This document shows, one piece after another, positions 45,001 to 53,161 of a stretch of 64,000 nucleotides of DNA. Position 1 is the first letter of the stretch, and every line of letters begins with the position of its first letter. The notes under the pieces are model-generated. The model did not search any database. It saw only the letters and a list, made by a program, of their open reading frames with translations, and was not told where the DNA came from. A program made the position numbers and the translations under genes. The stretch lies in assembly GCA_030066905.1 (NCBI GenBank), contig JASJAR010000002.1, positions 124,001-188,000 on the forward strand, written 5' to 3'. The DNA comes from Paracoccaceae bacterium. GTDB taxonomy: Bacteria > Pseudomonadota > Alphaproteobacteria > Rhodobacterales > Rhodobacteraceae.

Positions 45001-45430
45001 GGTCCCGCCAGGCGCCGCGCCGGACGACCGGGTCCTCGGCGTCCTCTGGAAGATTGGTGATCGTATCGACGGCAGCGGCCACGTCGTCCGCGGCCCGGGC
45101 CATGTCCCAGCCGGGTTCGAACTCGAGCTCGACCGAGGCGCGGCCCTCCCGCGAGGTGGACGAGGTGCTCTCCACGCCCTCGACGGCGATCAGGGCAGGT
45201 TCCAGAAGCTGGACGATCCCCGCATCGACGTCTTCCGCCCCCGCCCCGTCCCAGGTCACCGACACCGACACGCTGTCGACGACCACATCGGGGAAGAACT
45301 GGGCGCGCATGTTCGGAAACGAGACGACACCCAGCACAACGAGCACAACGAGCAACAGGTTTGCGGCGGTCCGGTGCCGCGCGAAATAGCTCAGCACCCC
45401 CCCGGCATAGGACCCGGGCGCGTGCGCCAT
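42035..45430 (-). CDS. RND-family efflux transporter permease
   Basis: An inner-membrane proton-driven pump subunit of 1131 residues with the RND topology of twelve helices and two large periplasmic loops. Visible landmarks are the first helix [37 protein letters not shown], the TM4-6 region [23 protein letters not shown] with the proton-relay Asp pair GIVVDDAIV, and the second-half equivalent [20 protein letters not shown]. It is of the AcrB/MdtB (HAE1) type used for multidrug or metabolite export. The adaptor gene lies immediately upstream (one base between). No TolC-like outer membrane gene or regulator is adjacent. Substrate unknown. Confidence 0.93.
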   Translation of the reverse strand: MAHAPGSYAGGVLSYFARHRTAANLLLVVLVVLGVVSFPNMRAQFFPDVVVDSVSVSVTWDGAGAEDVDAGIVQLLEPALIAVEGVESTSSTSREGRASVELEFEPGWDMARAADDVAAAVDTITNLPEDAEDPVVRRGAWRDRVTDVVITGPIGVEQLGRYADEFVTRLFAVGVTRTTIRGVAAPETIVEVTSLSLIENDVTMREIANAIAEEAEADPAGEVNGSARVRTGVAKRSADEIAAIVLRPEPGGGNLTVGDVATIYVEGPDRERAYFVGDQPAVSIRVDRSPRGDAIEIQSRVEDVAAEMELGLPEGTRIDLIRARAEFISQRLDILLDNGLMGLGLVVALLFFFLNARTAFWVAAGIPVAMTAAIALMYAAGITLNMISLFALIITLGIVVDDAIVVSEHADFRARRLGEDPKTAAERAARRMFLPVFSATITTVIAFFGLVAIGGRFGDLIADIPFTVIVVLIASLIECFLILPNHMAHALVHTAKEHWYDWPSRQVNKGFRWVREQLFRPLMAGVIRARYAVLAGVTAILASQMALFITGEVQWRFFNAPEQGSVSGNFAMAPGATREDTFEQMRSLQATVEELGARYEAEHGLNPIDYVLAEVGGSTGRGMSGADQKETYQLGSIAIELIDADLRPYSSFAFVADLQEAIVRHPMVETISFRRWGSGPGGDSLDVEIFGAETETLKAAAEALKDRIAIYPEVSAVEDSLAYDKEELVLELTPQGQALGLTIDELGRVLRDRLNGIEAATYPDGPRSAAMRVELPSGELTADFLDRTQMRVESGSYVPLADVVTVESRTGFSTIRRENGIRLVSVTGDVSEDDPARAQEITEDLAERILPELEERFSVSTRMAGLAEQEREFLGDAMLGLLLALTGIFLTLAWVFSSWTRPFVVMAIIPFGLVGTIYGHAVWDVPLSMFSVVGMIGMVGIIINDSIVLVTTVDEYAEERGLIPSIIDGAADRLRPVFLTTATTVLGLTPLLYEGSQQAQFLKPTVITLVYGLGFGMFLVLLVVPALLAMQHDVGRLRAATFRAFRSRRSGLRLANGAAALAMAVWFAATLGSAIVTGAPMFGGDAFPERARELAFLQFVAGSAAIALIVWIVAAIGYRRRRPAPAAMGLD

Positions 45431-45431
45431 C

Positions 45432-46886
45432 TCAGCTGCCCATCCGCGCTTCGATCCGGTTCACGACCTCGGCAGGAACCTCGTCGTTCCGAAGCTGGGT
45501 GAGGGTCCGGGCCTTCGCCTCGGCGGGCATCCTGTCGTTGCTCTCGATGAAGGCGACGAGCCGGGCGCGACGTTCGGGGTCGAGCCGCACCATATCTTCG
45601 CGCGGCGCGGCGACGGCCCCCGGCCTAAGCGGACGTATCCTGATGCCGGGTCCGAGGAGCGGCGTGCGGGCGGCGACCACCTCACGGCCGGCAAGCTCGT
45701 CGGCTCGGACGATCACATCGTCGCCCTGGCGCCGGAGCAGCGCCACCTCTGCCACCTCGAGCCGGTCCTCCTCGCCGAGAACGAGCACTGTGCCGGCAGC
45801 GTCCACAGCCGCGGCGGGCAGACGGGCGACGCCGTCGAGGGCGGGCTCTTCCACCAGAACGGTGACGAAATCGCCGGGACGGAACCCCGGCGCATCGTCG
45901 AGGCGCGCAAAGAGCAGCCGCCCGGTCTGCCCCTCGGCGACCGACGCGCTCTCGCGGCTGATCGCGCCATTTGCCTGCAAATCGACACCGCCCACATCGA
46001 TCACTGCCGTCACCGGCGCCCCGATGAGTTCGCCGGTCTCCGACAACAGACGCGCGTATTGCGCGGTCGACACCCGGAATGCGACCTCCAGCGCTTCGGG
46101 GTCGATGATGTCGCCGAGGCGTTCGCGGTCCGAAACGAGCCGGCCGGGCACGAGGGATACGTCGGCCAGAAGCCCGGTGAAGGGCGCACGCACAATGGTA
46201 TCGGCAAGCCGCCGCTCGGCTTCCGCGAGCGCGATTTCGCGCCGCTGGAGCGTGGTGCGCGCCTGATCCACCCGGGCAACCGCGCTCGCCTCGGCCTGGC
46301 GCCGCGACAGTTCGGACTGCCGAGCGGAAGAAGCGTTGAGTTCGGCGGTCTCGACGGCGGCTTCGGTCCCCACGCCGCGCTCGGCGAGATCGCGCTGGCG
46401 CGTCAGGGCGCGGGCGCGCAGCGCGGATTGTTCCTCGGCCGCGGCCAGTTCGTCCCGCGCGATGACCACGGCACGTTCCGCATCGGCCAGATCGGCCTCG
46501 GCCTCGGCCAGATCGGCTTTCGCCGTGTCGCGGGCGGCCTGCGCATCGCGTGGGTCGATTTCGAGCAGAACCTCGCCCTCGGTCACGGCCCCGCCGGTTT
46601 CGAAGTTCTCCGACAGCCGGACAACCGCCCCGGCGGCCGAGGCCCGCAGTTCCAGTGTCCGGCGGCTTTGCACCTCACCGAAGCTCTCGAGTTCGGGAAC
46701 GATCGTCCGGGGTGCAATCTCGACGACATTGGCCGCAAACACACGCTCCCGGGCCGGCCGGTCACGCGGCTCCTCGGCCATCCGGGTCTGGATGGCACTC
46801 ATCACAGTTGCCCCGGCAAAGGCGAAAAGCCCCAGGGTGGCGGCGAGCAAAAAGAGCCCGATGAGGGATCGCGTCAGAAACCGCAT
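45432..46886 (-). CDS. RND efflux periplasmic adaptor (membrane fusion protein)
   Basis: A 484-residue MFP subunit. It starts with an N-terminal membrane anchor (LTRSLIGLFLLAATLGLFAFAG), then a barrel-sandwich (lipoyl) half LRASAAGAVVRLSENFETGGAVTEGEVLLEIDP, a long coiled-coil hairpin (about residues 115-215, Ala/Glu/Arg-rich), and the second lipoyl half with TIVRAPFTGLLADVSLVPG; the beta-barrel and membrane-proximal domains follow. The C-terminal 40 residues are basic and possibly a family-specific extension. First gene of the two-gene pump unit. The 81-base A/T-richer gap upstream (46887-46967) probably holds the promoter. Confidence 0.92.
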   Translation of the reverse strand: MRFLTRSLIGLFLLAATLGLFAFAGATVMSAIQTRMAEEPRDRPARERVFAANVVEIAPRTIVPELESFGEVQSRRTLELRASAAGAVVRLSENFETGGAVTEGEVLLEIDPRDAQAARDTAKADLAEAEADLADAERAVVIARDELAAAEEQSALRARALTRQRDLAERGVGTEAAVETAELNASSARQSELSRRQAEASAVARVDQARTTLQRREIALAEAERRLADTIVRAPFTGLLADVSLVPGRLVSDRERLGDIIDPEALEVAFRVSTAQYARLLSETGELIGAPVTAVIDVGGVDLQANGAISRESASVAEGQTGRLLFARLDDAPGFRPGDFVTVLVEEPALDGVARLPAAAVDAAGTVLVLGEEDRLEVAEVALLRRQGDDVIVRADELAGREVVAARTPLLGPGIRIRPLRPGAVAAPREDMVRLDPERRARLVAFIESNDRMPAEAKARTLTQLRNDEVPAEVVNRIEARMGS

Positions 46887-46967
46887 GCCGATTACCTTAA
46901 CATATAAGCAAGATACTTAGGCGTCGGACCAAATAATCCAACGTCTTAACTCCAACGTCAGCCGCCG

Positions 46968-47510
46968 TTACTTCCGCCGCAGATGCTCCTCGAGGCGCGG
47001 CAGGATCTCCACGAAATTGCAGGGCCTGTGCCGATAATCGAGCTGAAACGCGAGGATTTCGTCCCAGGCGTCGCGGCAGGCGCCGGGGCTTCCTGGGAGC
47101 GCAAAGAGGTAGGTGCCCCCGGCCACACCGCCGCAGGCCCGGGACTGGACAGCCGAGGTGCCGATCTTTGCCATCGAGACATGGGTGAAGACGGTGCCGA
47201 AAGCCTCGATCTCCTTTTCGTAGACATCGCGGTGGGCCTCGACCGTCACGTCCCGGCCCGTGAGACCGGTTCCGCCGGTCGTGAGAATGACGTCGATGCT
47301 GACATCGGCGATCCAATCCCCGAGCTTCGCGGCGATCAGGTCGCGGTCGTCAGTGACGACGTCACGGGCGGCGAGCCGGTGGCCGGCCTCCTCGATCCGA
47401 CCGACCAGCGTGTCGCCGGACCGGTCGTCCTCGGGCCGGCGCGTGTCGGAGACCGTCAACACGGCGATCCCAATGGGCACGAATGCGCGGGTTTCATCGA
47501 TCCGGCTCAT
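46968..47510 (-). CDS. moaB: Molybdenum cofactor biosynthesis protein MoaB
   Basis: A 180-residue MogA/MoaB-type protein that adenylates molybdopterin, preparing it for MoeA. Landmarks are PIGIAVLTVSDTRRPEDDRSGDTL, the TGGTGLTGRDVT loop, MAKIGTSAVQSRACGG and YLFALPGSPGACRDAWDEIL. The C-terminal CNFVEILPRL is typical for MoaB. It overlaps the phosphoesterase by ATGA and ends the UDG-phosphoesterase-moaB unit. The MoeA partner is encoded at 29.8 kb. Confidence 0.93.
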   Translation of the reverse strand: MSRIDETRAFVPIGIAVLTVSDTRRPEDDRSGDTLVGRIEEAGHRLAARDVVTDDRDLIAAKLGDWIADVSIDVILTTGGTGLTGRDVTVEAHRDVYEKEIEAFGTVFTHVSMAKIGTSAVQSRACGGVAGGTYLFALPGSPGACRDAWDEILAFQLDYRHRPCNFVEILPRLEEHLRRK

Positions 47511-48103
47511 CGGTCAACCTCAAACCAGTTCACGCTGGGGCCGAGATTGGCCACCTTCGTCCGGCCGATCTCGCCGCGTTCGCCCCAGCAATCGTGGACA
47601 TGTCCGCAGAACACGAAATCGGGCTGAAGGCGCGCCACGGCCTCGCGGACGGCCTCGGAGCCTATCGAACCGGCGGCGGCGTGCCGGTCTGCCACGCCCT
47701 TTGGCGGGGAATGGGAGATCAGGATGTCGATGCTTACAAACCCCGCCAGCATTTCTGCCGCTTCGTCCTCAGACATGTCGAAAGAGTGCCACGGAAGCGG
47801 CGGCAGCGGCGGGATCGCACAACCGATGCCCGCGATGCGGAGGCCGGCCACGTCGGCGGTCTCGCCGTGGAGTACGCGGGCCGTCGTCGCCCCCCGGAGC
47901 GCCGTCTCGGTTTCGTTGTTGCCCGGAACGAGTACGGATTTCGCCGCGATGGGCTCAAGGGCTGTCATCGTTTTCTCAAGGCCCTCGTGGTTCTGCGCAA
48001 AATCGCCGGCCCCGACCACGATATCGGCGTCGGCGGCGGCATCGACGATGGCCGCAGCGGCGGCGAGGTCGCAGTGGAGGTCGGAATAGGCGAGTATGCG
48101 CAT
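47507..48103 (-). CDS. Metallophosphoesterase
   Basis: A 198-residue calcineurin-like phosphoesterase. The metal-binding motifs are AYSDLHCDL (DxH), VVGAGDFAQNHEG (GD), VPGNNET (GNxE instead of the usual GNHD/E), ISHSPPKGVAD (H) and FCGHVHDCWGE (GHxH). The start is ATG 48103, sharing one base with the UDG stop; a GTG at 48106 is possible. Between a DNA-repair and a Moco gene, its context gives no substrate. The change of His to Asn in the GNxE motif could affect the active site and should be compared with relatives. Confidence 0.85.
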   Translation of the reverse strand: MRILAYSDLHCDLAAAAAIVDAAADADIVVGAGDFAQNHEGLEKTMTALEPIAAKSVLVPGNNETETALRGATTARVLHGETADVAGLRIAGIGCAIPPLPPLPWHSFDMSEDEAAEMLAGFVSIDILISHSPPKGVADRHAAAGSIGSEAVREAVARLQPDFVFCGHVHDCWGERGEIGRTKVANLGPSVNWFEVDR

Positions 48104-48873
48104 CACGGGGTTCTCAGTCGGGCCTGAAGGTCGAGAAGGTCTGCCCAGGTCTCACGCTTGGCGCTGTCGGTACGCAGCAGATAGGCGGGGTGGAACATCG
48201 GCAGCACGGGGCGACCGAGCGCCGTCGCCCAGTTGCCCCGGAGACGGGTGATGCCGCGCTTGCCGAGAAGCGCCGAGCAGGCGTGGTTGCCCATGGCAAT
48301 GAGCAGATCGGGGGCTGCGAGTTCGACATGGCGCTCGACGAACGGAAGAAGCATCGTGATCTCCTCGGGCTTGGGATCACGGTTCTGCGGCGGGCGCCAT
48401 GGCAGGACATTGGTGATGTAGAGCGCCCGGGCCGGCTCGGGGGTGTCGCGCGACAAACCTATGGCGGCAAACATACGGTCGAGGAGCTGCCCCGCGCGCC
48501 CGACGAAAGGTTTGCCCTGGATGTCCTCGTCCCGTCCCGGCGCCTCGCCAACGATCATGACTCGCGCGCCCGGGCGGCCATCGGAAAATACCAGGTTTCG
48601 CGCCCCGCGTTTGAGTTCGCAGTGCTCGAACTGTGCCAGCGCCGCCTTAAGGCCGGCAAGGTCGCCGGCCGCCGCGGCCAGGACCCGGGCTTCGGCCACC
48701 GGGTCGATCTGCGGCGCCTGCCGTTCGGGTGCCGGCGGCGCGGCCTTCGCCGCCGCCGCGACGGGCCGGGTCTTCGCCAGCTCATACCGGTCCACCGGCG
48801 CATCGCCGATCGCCTCGGTCGCCCCGAGCTCGATCTGCCATTCCAGCAATTGAAGCGCCTCGGCCCTATCCAT
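48103..48873 (-). CDS. Uracil-DNA glycosylase, family 4/5 type
   Basis: A 256-residue enzyme from the ATG at 48873 (MDRAEALQLLEWQIELG); an extension to 48975 would run past the pyrB start and is unlikely. After a linker rich in Ala and Pro, the catalytic core begins with VMIVGEAPGRDEDIQGKPFVGRAGQLLDRM, then YITNVLPWRPPQNRDP and MFHPAYLLR. It removes uracil from DNA. Iron-sulfur Cys ligands expected in family 4 are less obvious: a Cys is in FEHCELK. First gene of a leftward three-gene unit and divergent from pyrB (95-base gap). Confidence 0.87.
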   Translation of the reverse strand: MDRAEALQLLEWQIELGATEAIGDAPVDRYELAKTRPVAAAAKAAPPAPERQAPQIDPVAEARVLAAAAGDLAGLKAALAQFEHCELKRGARNLVFSDGRPGARVMIVGEAPGRDEDIQGKPFVGRAGQLLDRMFAAIGLSRDTPEPARALYITNVLPWRPPQNRDPKPEEITMLLPFVERHVELAAPDLLIAMGNHACSALLGKRGITRLRGNWATALGRPVLPMFHPAYLLRTDSAKRETWADLLDLQARLRTP

Positions 48874-48968
48874 CCAACCGTCATAGGCGGCGGCGCGGGC
48901 CCGGTAAACCTTGTCGGGGCTCCGGGCGCTCCCTATAACCGCGCTTGGCGCCGGCCCGAAGGAAAACC

Positions 48969-49919
48969 ATGGCACTCAGAGGACCGCATCTTCTCGGGAT
49001 CGAGCCGCTGGCGCCGGGCGAGATCACCGCGATTCTCGACCTCGCCGAGACCTATGTGACGCTCAATCGCCAGCCCGACAAACACGGCGACGCCCTCGCC
49101 GGGCTCACCCAGATCAACATGTTCTTCGAGGCCTCGACCCGCACCCAGGCGAGCTTCGAGATTGCCGGCAAGCGGCTCGGAGCGGATGTGATGAACATGG
49201 GTGTCGCCGCCTCCTCGGTGAAGAAGGGCGAGACGCTGATCGACACCGCGATGACGCTCAACGCGATGCATCCCGATCTTCTGGTGGTGCGCCATCCCCA
49301 TTCGGGGGCGGTGAACCTTCTCGCCGAGAAGGTGACCTGCTCGGTCCTGAACGCTGGGGACGGCCGCCACGAACACCCCACCCAGGCGCTCCTCGATGCG
49401 CTGACGATCCGCCGCGCCAAGGGGCGGCTTCACCGGCTGACGGTGGCGATCTGCGGCGATATCGCTCATTCCCGCGTGGCGCGGTCGAACATCCTGCTTT
49501 TGGGCAGGATGGAAAGCCGGGTGCGGCTCGTCGGGCCGCCGACGCTGATCCCGGCAGGCGCGGCTGAATGGGGCGTCGAGGTCACCGACCGGATGGAGGA
49601 GGGCCTCGACGGGGCGGACGTGGTGATGATGCTCAGGCTTCAGAAAGAACGGATGGATGGCGGGTTCATCCCGTCGGAGCGGGAGTATTATCACCGTTTC
49701 GGGCTCGACGCCGAAAAGCTTGCCCTGGCAAAGCCGGACGCCATCGTGATGCACCCCGGTCCGATGAACCGGGGCGTGGAGATCGACGGGACGCTCGCCG
49801 ACGACATCAACCGCTCGGTGATCCAGGACCAGGTGGAGATGGGGGTCGCGGTGCGGATGGCAGCGATGGACCTTCTGGCCCGGGCCCGGAAGGCCCGGCC
49901 CCGCGAGGTGATGGCGTGA
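48969..49919 (+). CDS. pyrB: Aspartate carbamoyltransferase catalytic subunit
   Basis: A 316-residue enzyme that forms carbamoyl aspartate from carbamoyl phosphate and aspartate, the committed step of pyrimidine synthesis. The carbamoyl phosphate site is [21 protein letters not shown], and the 80s-loop region has SSVKKGET. Further landmarks are [14 protein letters not shown], the Asp-binding RLQKERM and [12 protein letters not shown]. Start chosen at ATG 48969 with GAAGGA upstream. Downstream lie an unknown tail-anchored gene and an inactive dihydroorotase homologue. This composition resembles the PyrB-PyrX (pseudo-DHOase) pair known from Pseudomonas. There is no pyrI. Confidence 0.96.
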   Translation: MALRGPHLLGIEPLAPGEITAILDLAETYVTLNRQPDKHGDALAGLTQINMFFEASTRTQASFEIAGKRLGADVMNMGVAASSVKKGETLIDTAMTLNAMHPDLLVVRHPHSGAVNLLAEKVTCSVLNAGDGRHEHPTQALLDALTIRRAKGRLHRLTVAICGDIAHSRVARSNILLLGRMESRVRLVGPPTLIPAGAAEWGVEVTDRMEEGLDGADVVMMLRLQKERMDGGFIPSEREYYHRFGLDAEKLALAKPDAIVMHPGPMNRGVEIDGTLADDINRSVIQDQVEMGVAVRMAAMDLLARARKARPREVMA

Positions 49920-50004
49920 ACCCGCAAACTGAAATGCACGAAGCCGCCTTCTGTGGCTTGGCCTCCGGCGGGCGTGTTTTTGGAACGAAGAAGGACGCCC
50001 CGGG

Positions 50005-50511
50005 ATGAGCCGGATTGAGGTTCGGCCGGGTGAGGTGGTCGTGCTGGCATGGGACGGCCATGTGCCAGAAGGGACGGAGGTTCTGGCCGCGCTCGACGTC
50101 AAGGGCGATCCCGCGCGGCTCGACATCTTCCCGGCGGCGAAGATCGCCCCGGTTGGTCTCGACGCGTTTCTTGCCGAGGGCCACGGTATTGCGGCCGCCG
50201 ATCTTGTGCCGTTCAAGACGGAGCTCGACGGTCTGAAAGGCACCGTCGTCGTACTGCCGGCCCGCGCGCTGTCGGACGGCCGGGTGACGCTCGCCCTCGC
50301 CCCTCCGGCCCGGCATGTCGCGACCTTCCGCGAAGCGGCCGCAGAGATCGCCGCGCCGCTGCCCATTGAGACCGAAAGCGCGAAAGGCAGCCTCGGGGCG
50401 CCGTCGGGCCCCGCGCCGAAGAGCGATGCGCGGGTCGGCGGGATGGTGGCCGCCATCGTCCTCGTCTTTCTGGCGATCTTCGTCACCGTCTTTGTGCTCA
50501 TGGGGGGCTGA
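50005..50511 (+). CDS. Tail-anchored protein of unknown function between pyrB and pyrX
   Basis: A 168-residue protein starting MSRIEVRPGEVVVLAWDGHVP. Residues 1-115 are soluble mixed alpha/beta with no recognised motif. A linker (about 115-145) is followed by a single C-terminal helix (VGGMVAAIVLVFLAIFVTVFVLMGG), so the N-terminal domain is cytoplasmic and anchored at the membrane. It sits 85 bases after pyrB and its TGA is four bases before the next ATG, so it is in the operon. I do not recognise a family. Its place suggests it is carried along with, or helps locate, the pyrimidine enzymes, but that is inference. Confidence 0.7.
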   Translation: MSRIEVRPGEVVVLAWDGHVPEGTEVLAALDVKGDPARLDIFPAAKIAPVGLDAFLAEGHGIAAADLVPFKTELDGLKGTVVVLPARALSDGRVTLALAPPARHVATFREAAAEIAAPLPIETESAKGSLGAPSGPAPKSDARVGGMVAAIVLVFLAIFVTVFVLMGG

Positions 50512-50514
50512 GTG

Positions 50515-51780
50515 ATGCGGGTGGTGTTTCGGAACGCGCGCTTGATCGACCCCGAGGCCGGGGAGGTGCGCGACGGGGCTCTCCTTGTCGAGGATGGCGC
50601 CATCGCCGCCCTCGGCGACGCCGAGCCCGCCGGCGCCGAGATCGTCGATTGCGGCGGGCTCTGCCTCGCTCCGGGAATCGTCGATATCGGGGTCAAGGTG
50701 TCCGAGCCCGGGGAACGGCACAAGGAGAGCTTCCGGAGCGCCGGCGCGGCGGCCGCAAGGGGGGGCGTGACGACGATGGTCACCCGACCCGACACCGAAC
50801 CCGCCATCGACACGCCCGAAACGCTCGAATTCGTCCGCCGCCGGGCGAACGAGGCCGCGCCCGTGCGGGTCATGCCGATGGCCGCGCTCACGAAGGGCCG
50901 GGCAGGCCGCGAGATGGTCGAGATCGGGTTCCTGCAGGACGCCGGCGCGGTGGCCTTCACCGATTGCGACCGGGTGGTGGAGAACACCAAGGTCTTCTCC
51001 CGGGCGCTCACCTATGCCCGCTCGCTCGGCGCGCTCGTCATCGGCCACCCCCAGGAGCCGGGGCTGTCGGCCGGGGCGGCGGCCACGTCTGGCAAGTTCG
51101 CCTCCCTGAAGGGGCTCCCGGCGGTCTCGCCCATGGCCGAGCGGCTCGGGCTCGACCGCGACCTCGGCCTCGTGGAGATGACCGGCGCGGCCTATCACGC
51201 CGACCAGGTGACGACGGCGCGGGGCCTCGAACGCCTGGCCCGGGCCAAGGCGGCCGGACTCGACGTGACCGCCGGCATCTCGATTCATCACCTGACGCTC
51301 AACGAATTCGACGTCGGCGATTACCGGACCTTCTTCAAGGTAAAACCGCCGCTCAGGTCCGAGACCGACCGGGTGGCCGCCGTCGAGGCCGTCGCGACCG
51401 GGCTCATCGATGTCATCTCTTCAATGCACACACCCCAATCGGAGGAGGAAAAGCGGCGGCCCTTCGAGGAGGCCGCTTCCGGCGCTGTCGCGCTTGAAAC
51501 CCTGCTGCCGGCGGCACTCAGGCTCCATCACGCCGGGGCCGTAGACCTGCCAGGCCTCTTCCGCGCGCTGGCCCTGAACCCCGCCCGCCGGCTCGGGTTG
51601 CCAAACGGCCGGCTCGCGGCGGGGGCTCCCGCCGATCTGGTGCTCTTCGACCCCGACGCGCCTTTCGTGCTCGACCGCTGGGCGCTGGCCTCGAAGTCGA
51701 AGAACACCCCGTTCGACGGGGCGCGGATGCAGGGCCGGGTGACAGGCACCTGGGTCGGCGGCAAGCGGGTGTTCGGCTGA
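50515..51780 (+). CDS. pyrX: Dihydroorotase homologue, probably catalytically inactive (PyrX-like)
   Basis: A 421-residue amidohydrolase-fold protein of the dihydroorotase family, beginning MRVVFRNARLIDPEAGEVRDG. In active type I dihydroorotases the sequence DxHxHxREPG binds zinc and TDHAPH holds the catalytic Asp. Here the corresponding stretches read VDIGVKVSEPGERH and VISSMHTPQSEEEK: both metal His residues and the catalytic Asp are gone. The structural parts (ARGGVTTMVTRPDTEPAIDT, ISIHHLTLNEF, KVKPPLRSETD, NPARRLGLPNGRLAAGAPADLVLF) are kept. Such pseudo-enzymes (PyrC'/PyrX) assemble with PyrB and are required for its activity in Pseudomonas. Expected here: a structural partner of PyrB, with the true dihydroorotase elsewhere. 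The assignment as inactive follows directly from the residues. Confidence 0.85.
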   Translation: MRVVFRNARLIDPEAGEVRDGALLVEDGAIAALGDAEPAGAEIVDCGGLCLAPGIVDIGVKVSEPGERHKESFRSAGAAAARGGVTTMVTRPDTEPAIDTPETLEFVRRRANEAAPVRVMPMAALTKGRAGREMVEIGFLQDAGAVAFTDCDRVVENTKVFSRALTYARSLGALVIGHPQEPGLSAGAAATSGKFASLKGLPAVSPMAERLGLDRDLGLVEMTGAAYHADQVTTARGLERLARAKAAGLDVTAGISIHHLTLNEFDVGDYRTFFKVKPPLRSETDRVAAVEAVATGLIDVISSMHTPQSEEEKRRPFEEAASGAVALETLLPAALRLHHAGAVDLPGLFRALALNPARRLGLPNGRLAAGAPADLVLFDPDAPFVLDRWALASKSKNTPFDGARMQGRVTGTWVGGKRVFG

Positions 51781-52397
51781 TGGAGACGATGACTTTTCTG
51801 GGCCTCGCGGGTCTCGCGCTCGGCGCCTATCTTCTCGGCGCGGTGCCGTTCGGGCTGATCGTGGCCAAGGCCATGGGGCTCGGCGACCCCCGCGAGATCG
51901 GCTCTGGCAATATCGGAGCGACCAACGTGCTGCGCACCGGCTCGAAGACCGCCGGGGGGCTGACGCTTCTCCTCGACGCGCTCAAGGGGCTCGCTGCCGT
52001 TGTCGCGGGGCGGATGCTCTTCGGCGACGGCGGGGCGATGCTCGGCGGGCTTGCGGCCTTCCTGGGCCATCTCTATCCGGTCTGGCTCCGGTTCCGCGGC
52101 GGCAAGGGCGTGGCAACCTTCTTCGGTGTGCTCTTCGGGCTCGCCTGGCCCTTGGGCCTCGCCGCCGGCGCCACCTGGGTCGCCACCGCAAGGCTCTCGG
52201 GCATGTCCTCGGCCGGCGCGCTTGCAGCCTCCGGCTTGGCCCCACTCCTCGGGCTGGTCCTCGGCCCGCCAGGCGTCTTTCCCCTGCTCGTCCTTCTCGC
52301 CGTCTTGATCTGGCTCAGGCACCACGCCAACATCCGGCGTATCATTGCAGGCCGCGAACCGAAGATCGGCGATGGCCGAAAGGATGGGACCCAATGA
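51780..52397 (+). CDS. plsY: Glycerol-3-phosphate acyltransferase PlsY
   Basis: A 205-residue inner-membrane enzyme that acylates glycerol-3-phosphate from acyl-phosphate, the first step of membrane phospholipid synthesis. Conserved loops are LGDPREIGSGNIGATNVLR, KTAGGLTLLLDALKG and GHLYPVWLRFRGGKGVATFFG. There are about five hydrophobic helices. The start ATG shares its first base with the pyrX stop, so the two are cotranscribed. Product goes to PlsC (6.9 kb). Pairing of pyr genes with plsY is common in alphaproteobacteria. Confidence 0.95.
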   Translation: METMTFLGLAGLALGAYLLGAVPFGLIVAKAMGLGDPREIGSGNIGATNVLRTGSKTAGGLTLLLDALKGLAAVVAGRMLFGDGGAMLGGLAAFLGHLYPVWLRFRGGKGVATFFGVLFGLAWPLGLAAGATWVATARLSGMSSAGALAASGLAPLLGLVLGPPGVFPLLVLLAVLIWLRHHANIRRIIAGREPKIGDGRKDGTQ

Positions 52398-52810
52398 CAT
52401 TTCAAGACGCAATCCGCATTTGCTTTTCCAAGTACATCGAGATCTCGGGCCGCGCGCAGCGAGCGGAGTTCTGGTGGTGGGTGTTGTTCATTCTCGCCGG
52501 GAACCTTCTCTTCAGCTTTGTCGATGGGGCGCTCTTCGGCACCGGTGACGGCAGCATCCGCGGCCTCGGCGGCCTGTTCGGACTTGCGACGTTGCTACCG
52601 TCGATCTGCGTTGCCGGTCGGAGATTGCACGACCGGGACATGAGCGCTTGGTGGCTGCTTTTGTGGCTCATCCCGCTGGTGGGATGGCTCATCATCCTGA
52701 TCATCTGTGCGCTGGAAGGCACCAAAGGCGCGAACCGATTCGGCCCGGATCCGCTGGGTGATGTCGCCACGCCAACCGTTGCGGGCGCTGGGGGCGACGG
52801 GCCCTCGTGA
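52394..52810 (+). CDS. DUF805 family membrane protein (copy 1)
   Basis: A 138-residue protein with three to four helices and the DUF805 signature: KYIEISGRAQRAEFWWWVLF, VAGRRLHDRDMSAWWLLLWLIPLVGWLI and KGANRFGPDPLG. The function of the family is unknown. The start overlaps the plsY stop (ATGA), and its stop overlaps the next gene. A second DUF805 gene on the other strand lies 2 kb away (54777-55184). Confidence 0.85.
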   Translation: MTFQDAIRICFSKYIEISGRAQRAEFWWWVLFILAGNLLFSFVDGALFGTGDGSIRGLGGLFGLATLLPSICVAGRRLHDRDMSAWWLLLWLIPLVGWLIILIICALEGTKGANRFGPDPLGDVATPTVAGAGGDGPS

Positions 52811-53073
52811 GCGTCGACCCTGGGTTTCTCGCCAAATTCGACAGCCTGCCCGTCGGCGGTTATGGCGGCACCGCCTATGGCAAGCGCTGGCGGGTGACGA
52901 AGACCGTCATGGCCGGCGGACGGTCGCAGAAACTCGAAGCCGAGGAACTGGGCGGAACGGGATATGTCTCGATGAACCTCTACCGGCTGGCCGGGGGAGC
53001 GGCGATTCTCAAACCCTGCGAGATGCCCGAAGACGAGGTGCTGTCGTTTTTGGCCGCGCTCAACATCGATTAG
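52807..53073 (+). CDS. Small conserved protein of unknown function
   Basis: An 88-residue protein from a GTG at 52807 overlapping the DUF805 stop (GTGA). It begins MSVDPGFLAKFDSLPVGGYGG and contains RWRVTKTVMAGGRSQKLEAEELGG and YVSMNLYRLAGGAAILKPCEMP. It has no signal or membrane segment. It looks like a compact alpha/beta protein conserved among Rhodobacterales, with no known role. It is the last gene of the pyrB-pyrX-plsY-DUF805 series. Confidence 0.7.
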   Translation: MSVDPGFLAKFDSLPVGGYGGTAYGKRWRVTKTVMAGGRSQKLEAEELGGTGYVSMNLYRLAGGAAILKPCEMPEDEVLSFLAALNID

Positions 53074-53121
53074 GCGCTGCTGGGCTTTGCTGTCGCGCTT
53101 GACAATGCACGGCGTTCTGGT

Positions 53122-53141
53122 ATTTCTGTCATAACAGAAAT
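53122..53141. promoter_or_regulatory. Palindromic operator candidate upstream of the GbsR gene
   Basis: The perfect inverted repeat ATTTCTGT-CATA-ACAGAAAT ends 20 bases before the start of the GbsR/MarR-type gene. The word TTATGACAGAAA, found here on the minus strand, recurs on the plus strand at the start of the next gene (53714-53725), where the ATG lies within it. Regulators of this family usually bind such palindromes next to their own gene, so an autoregulatory operator is likely. Confidence 0.6.
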
Positions 53142-53161
53142 TTTAGAAGTGCACGAAGCCA

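Noticed and set aside
43436-45502. 688-codon plus-strand frame rich in Asp/His/Gly/Arg
   Set aside because: Antisense to the RND permease; composition typical of mirrored coding DNA.
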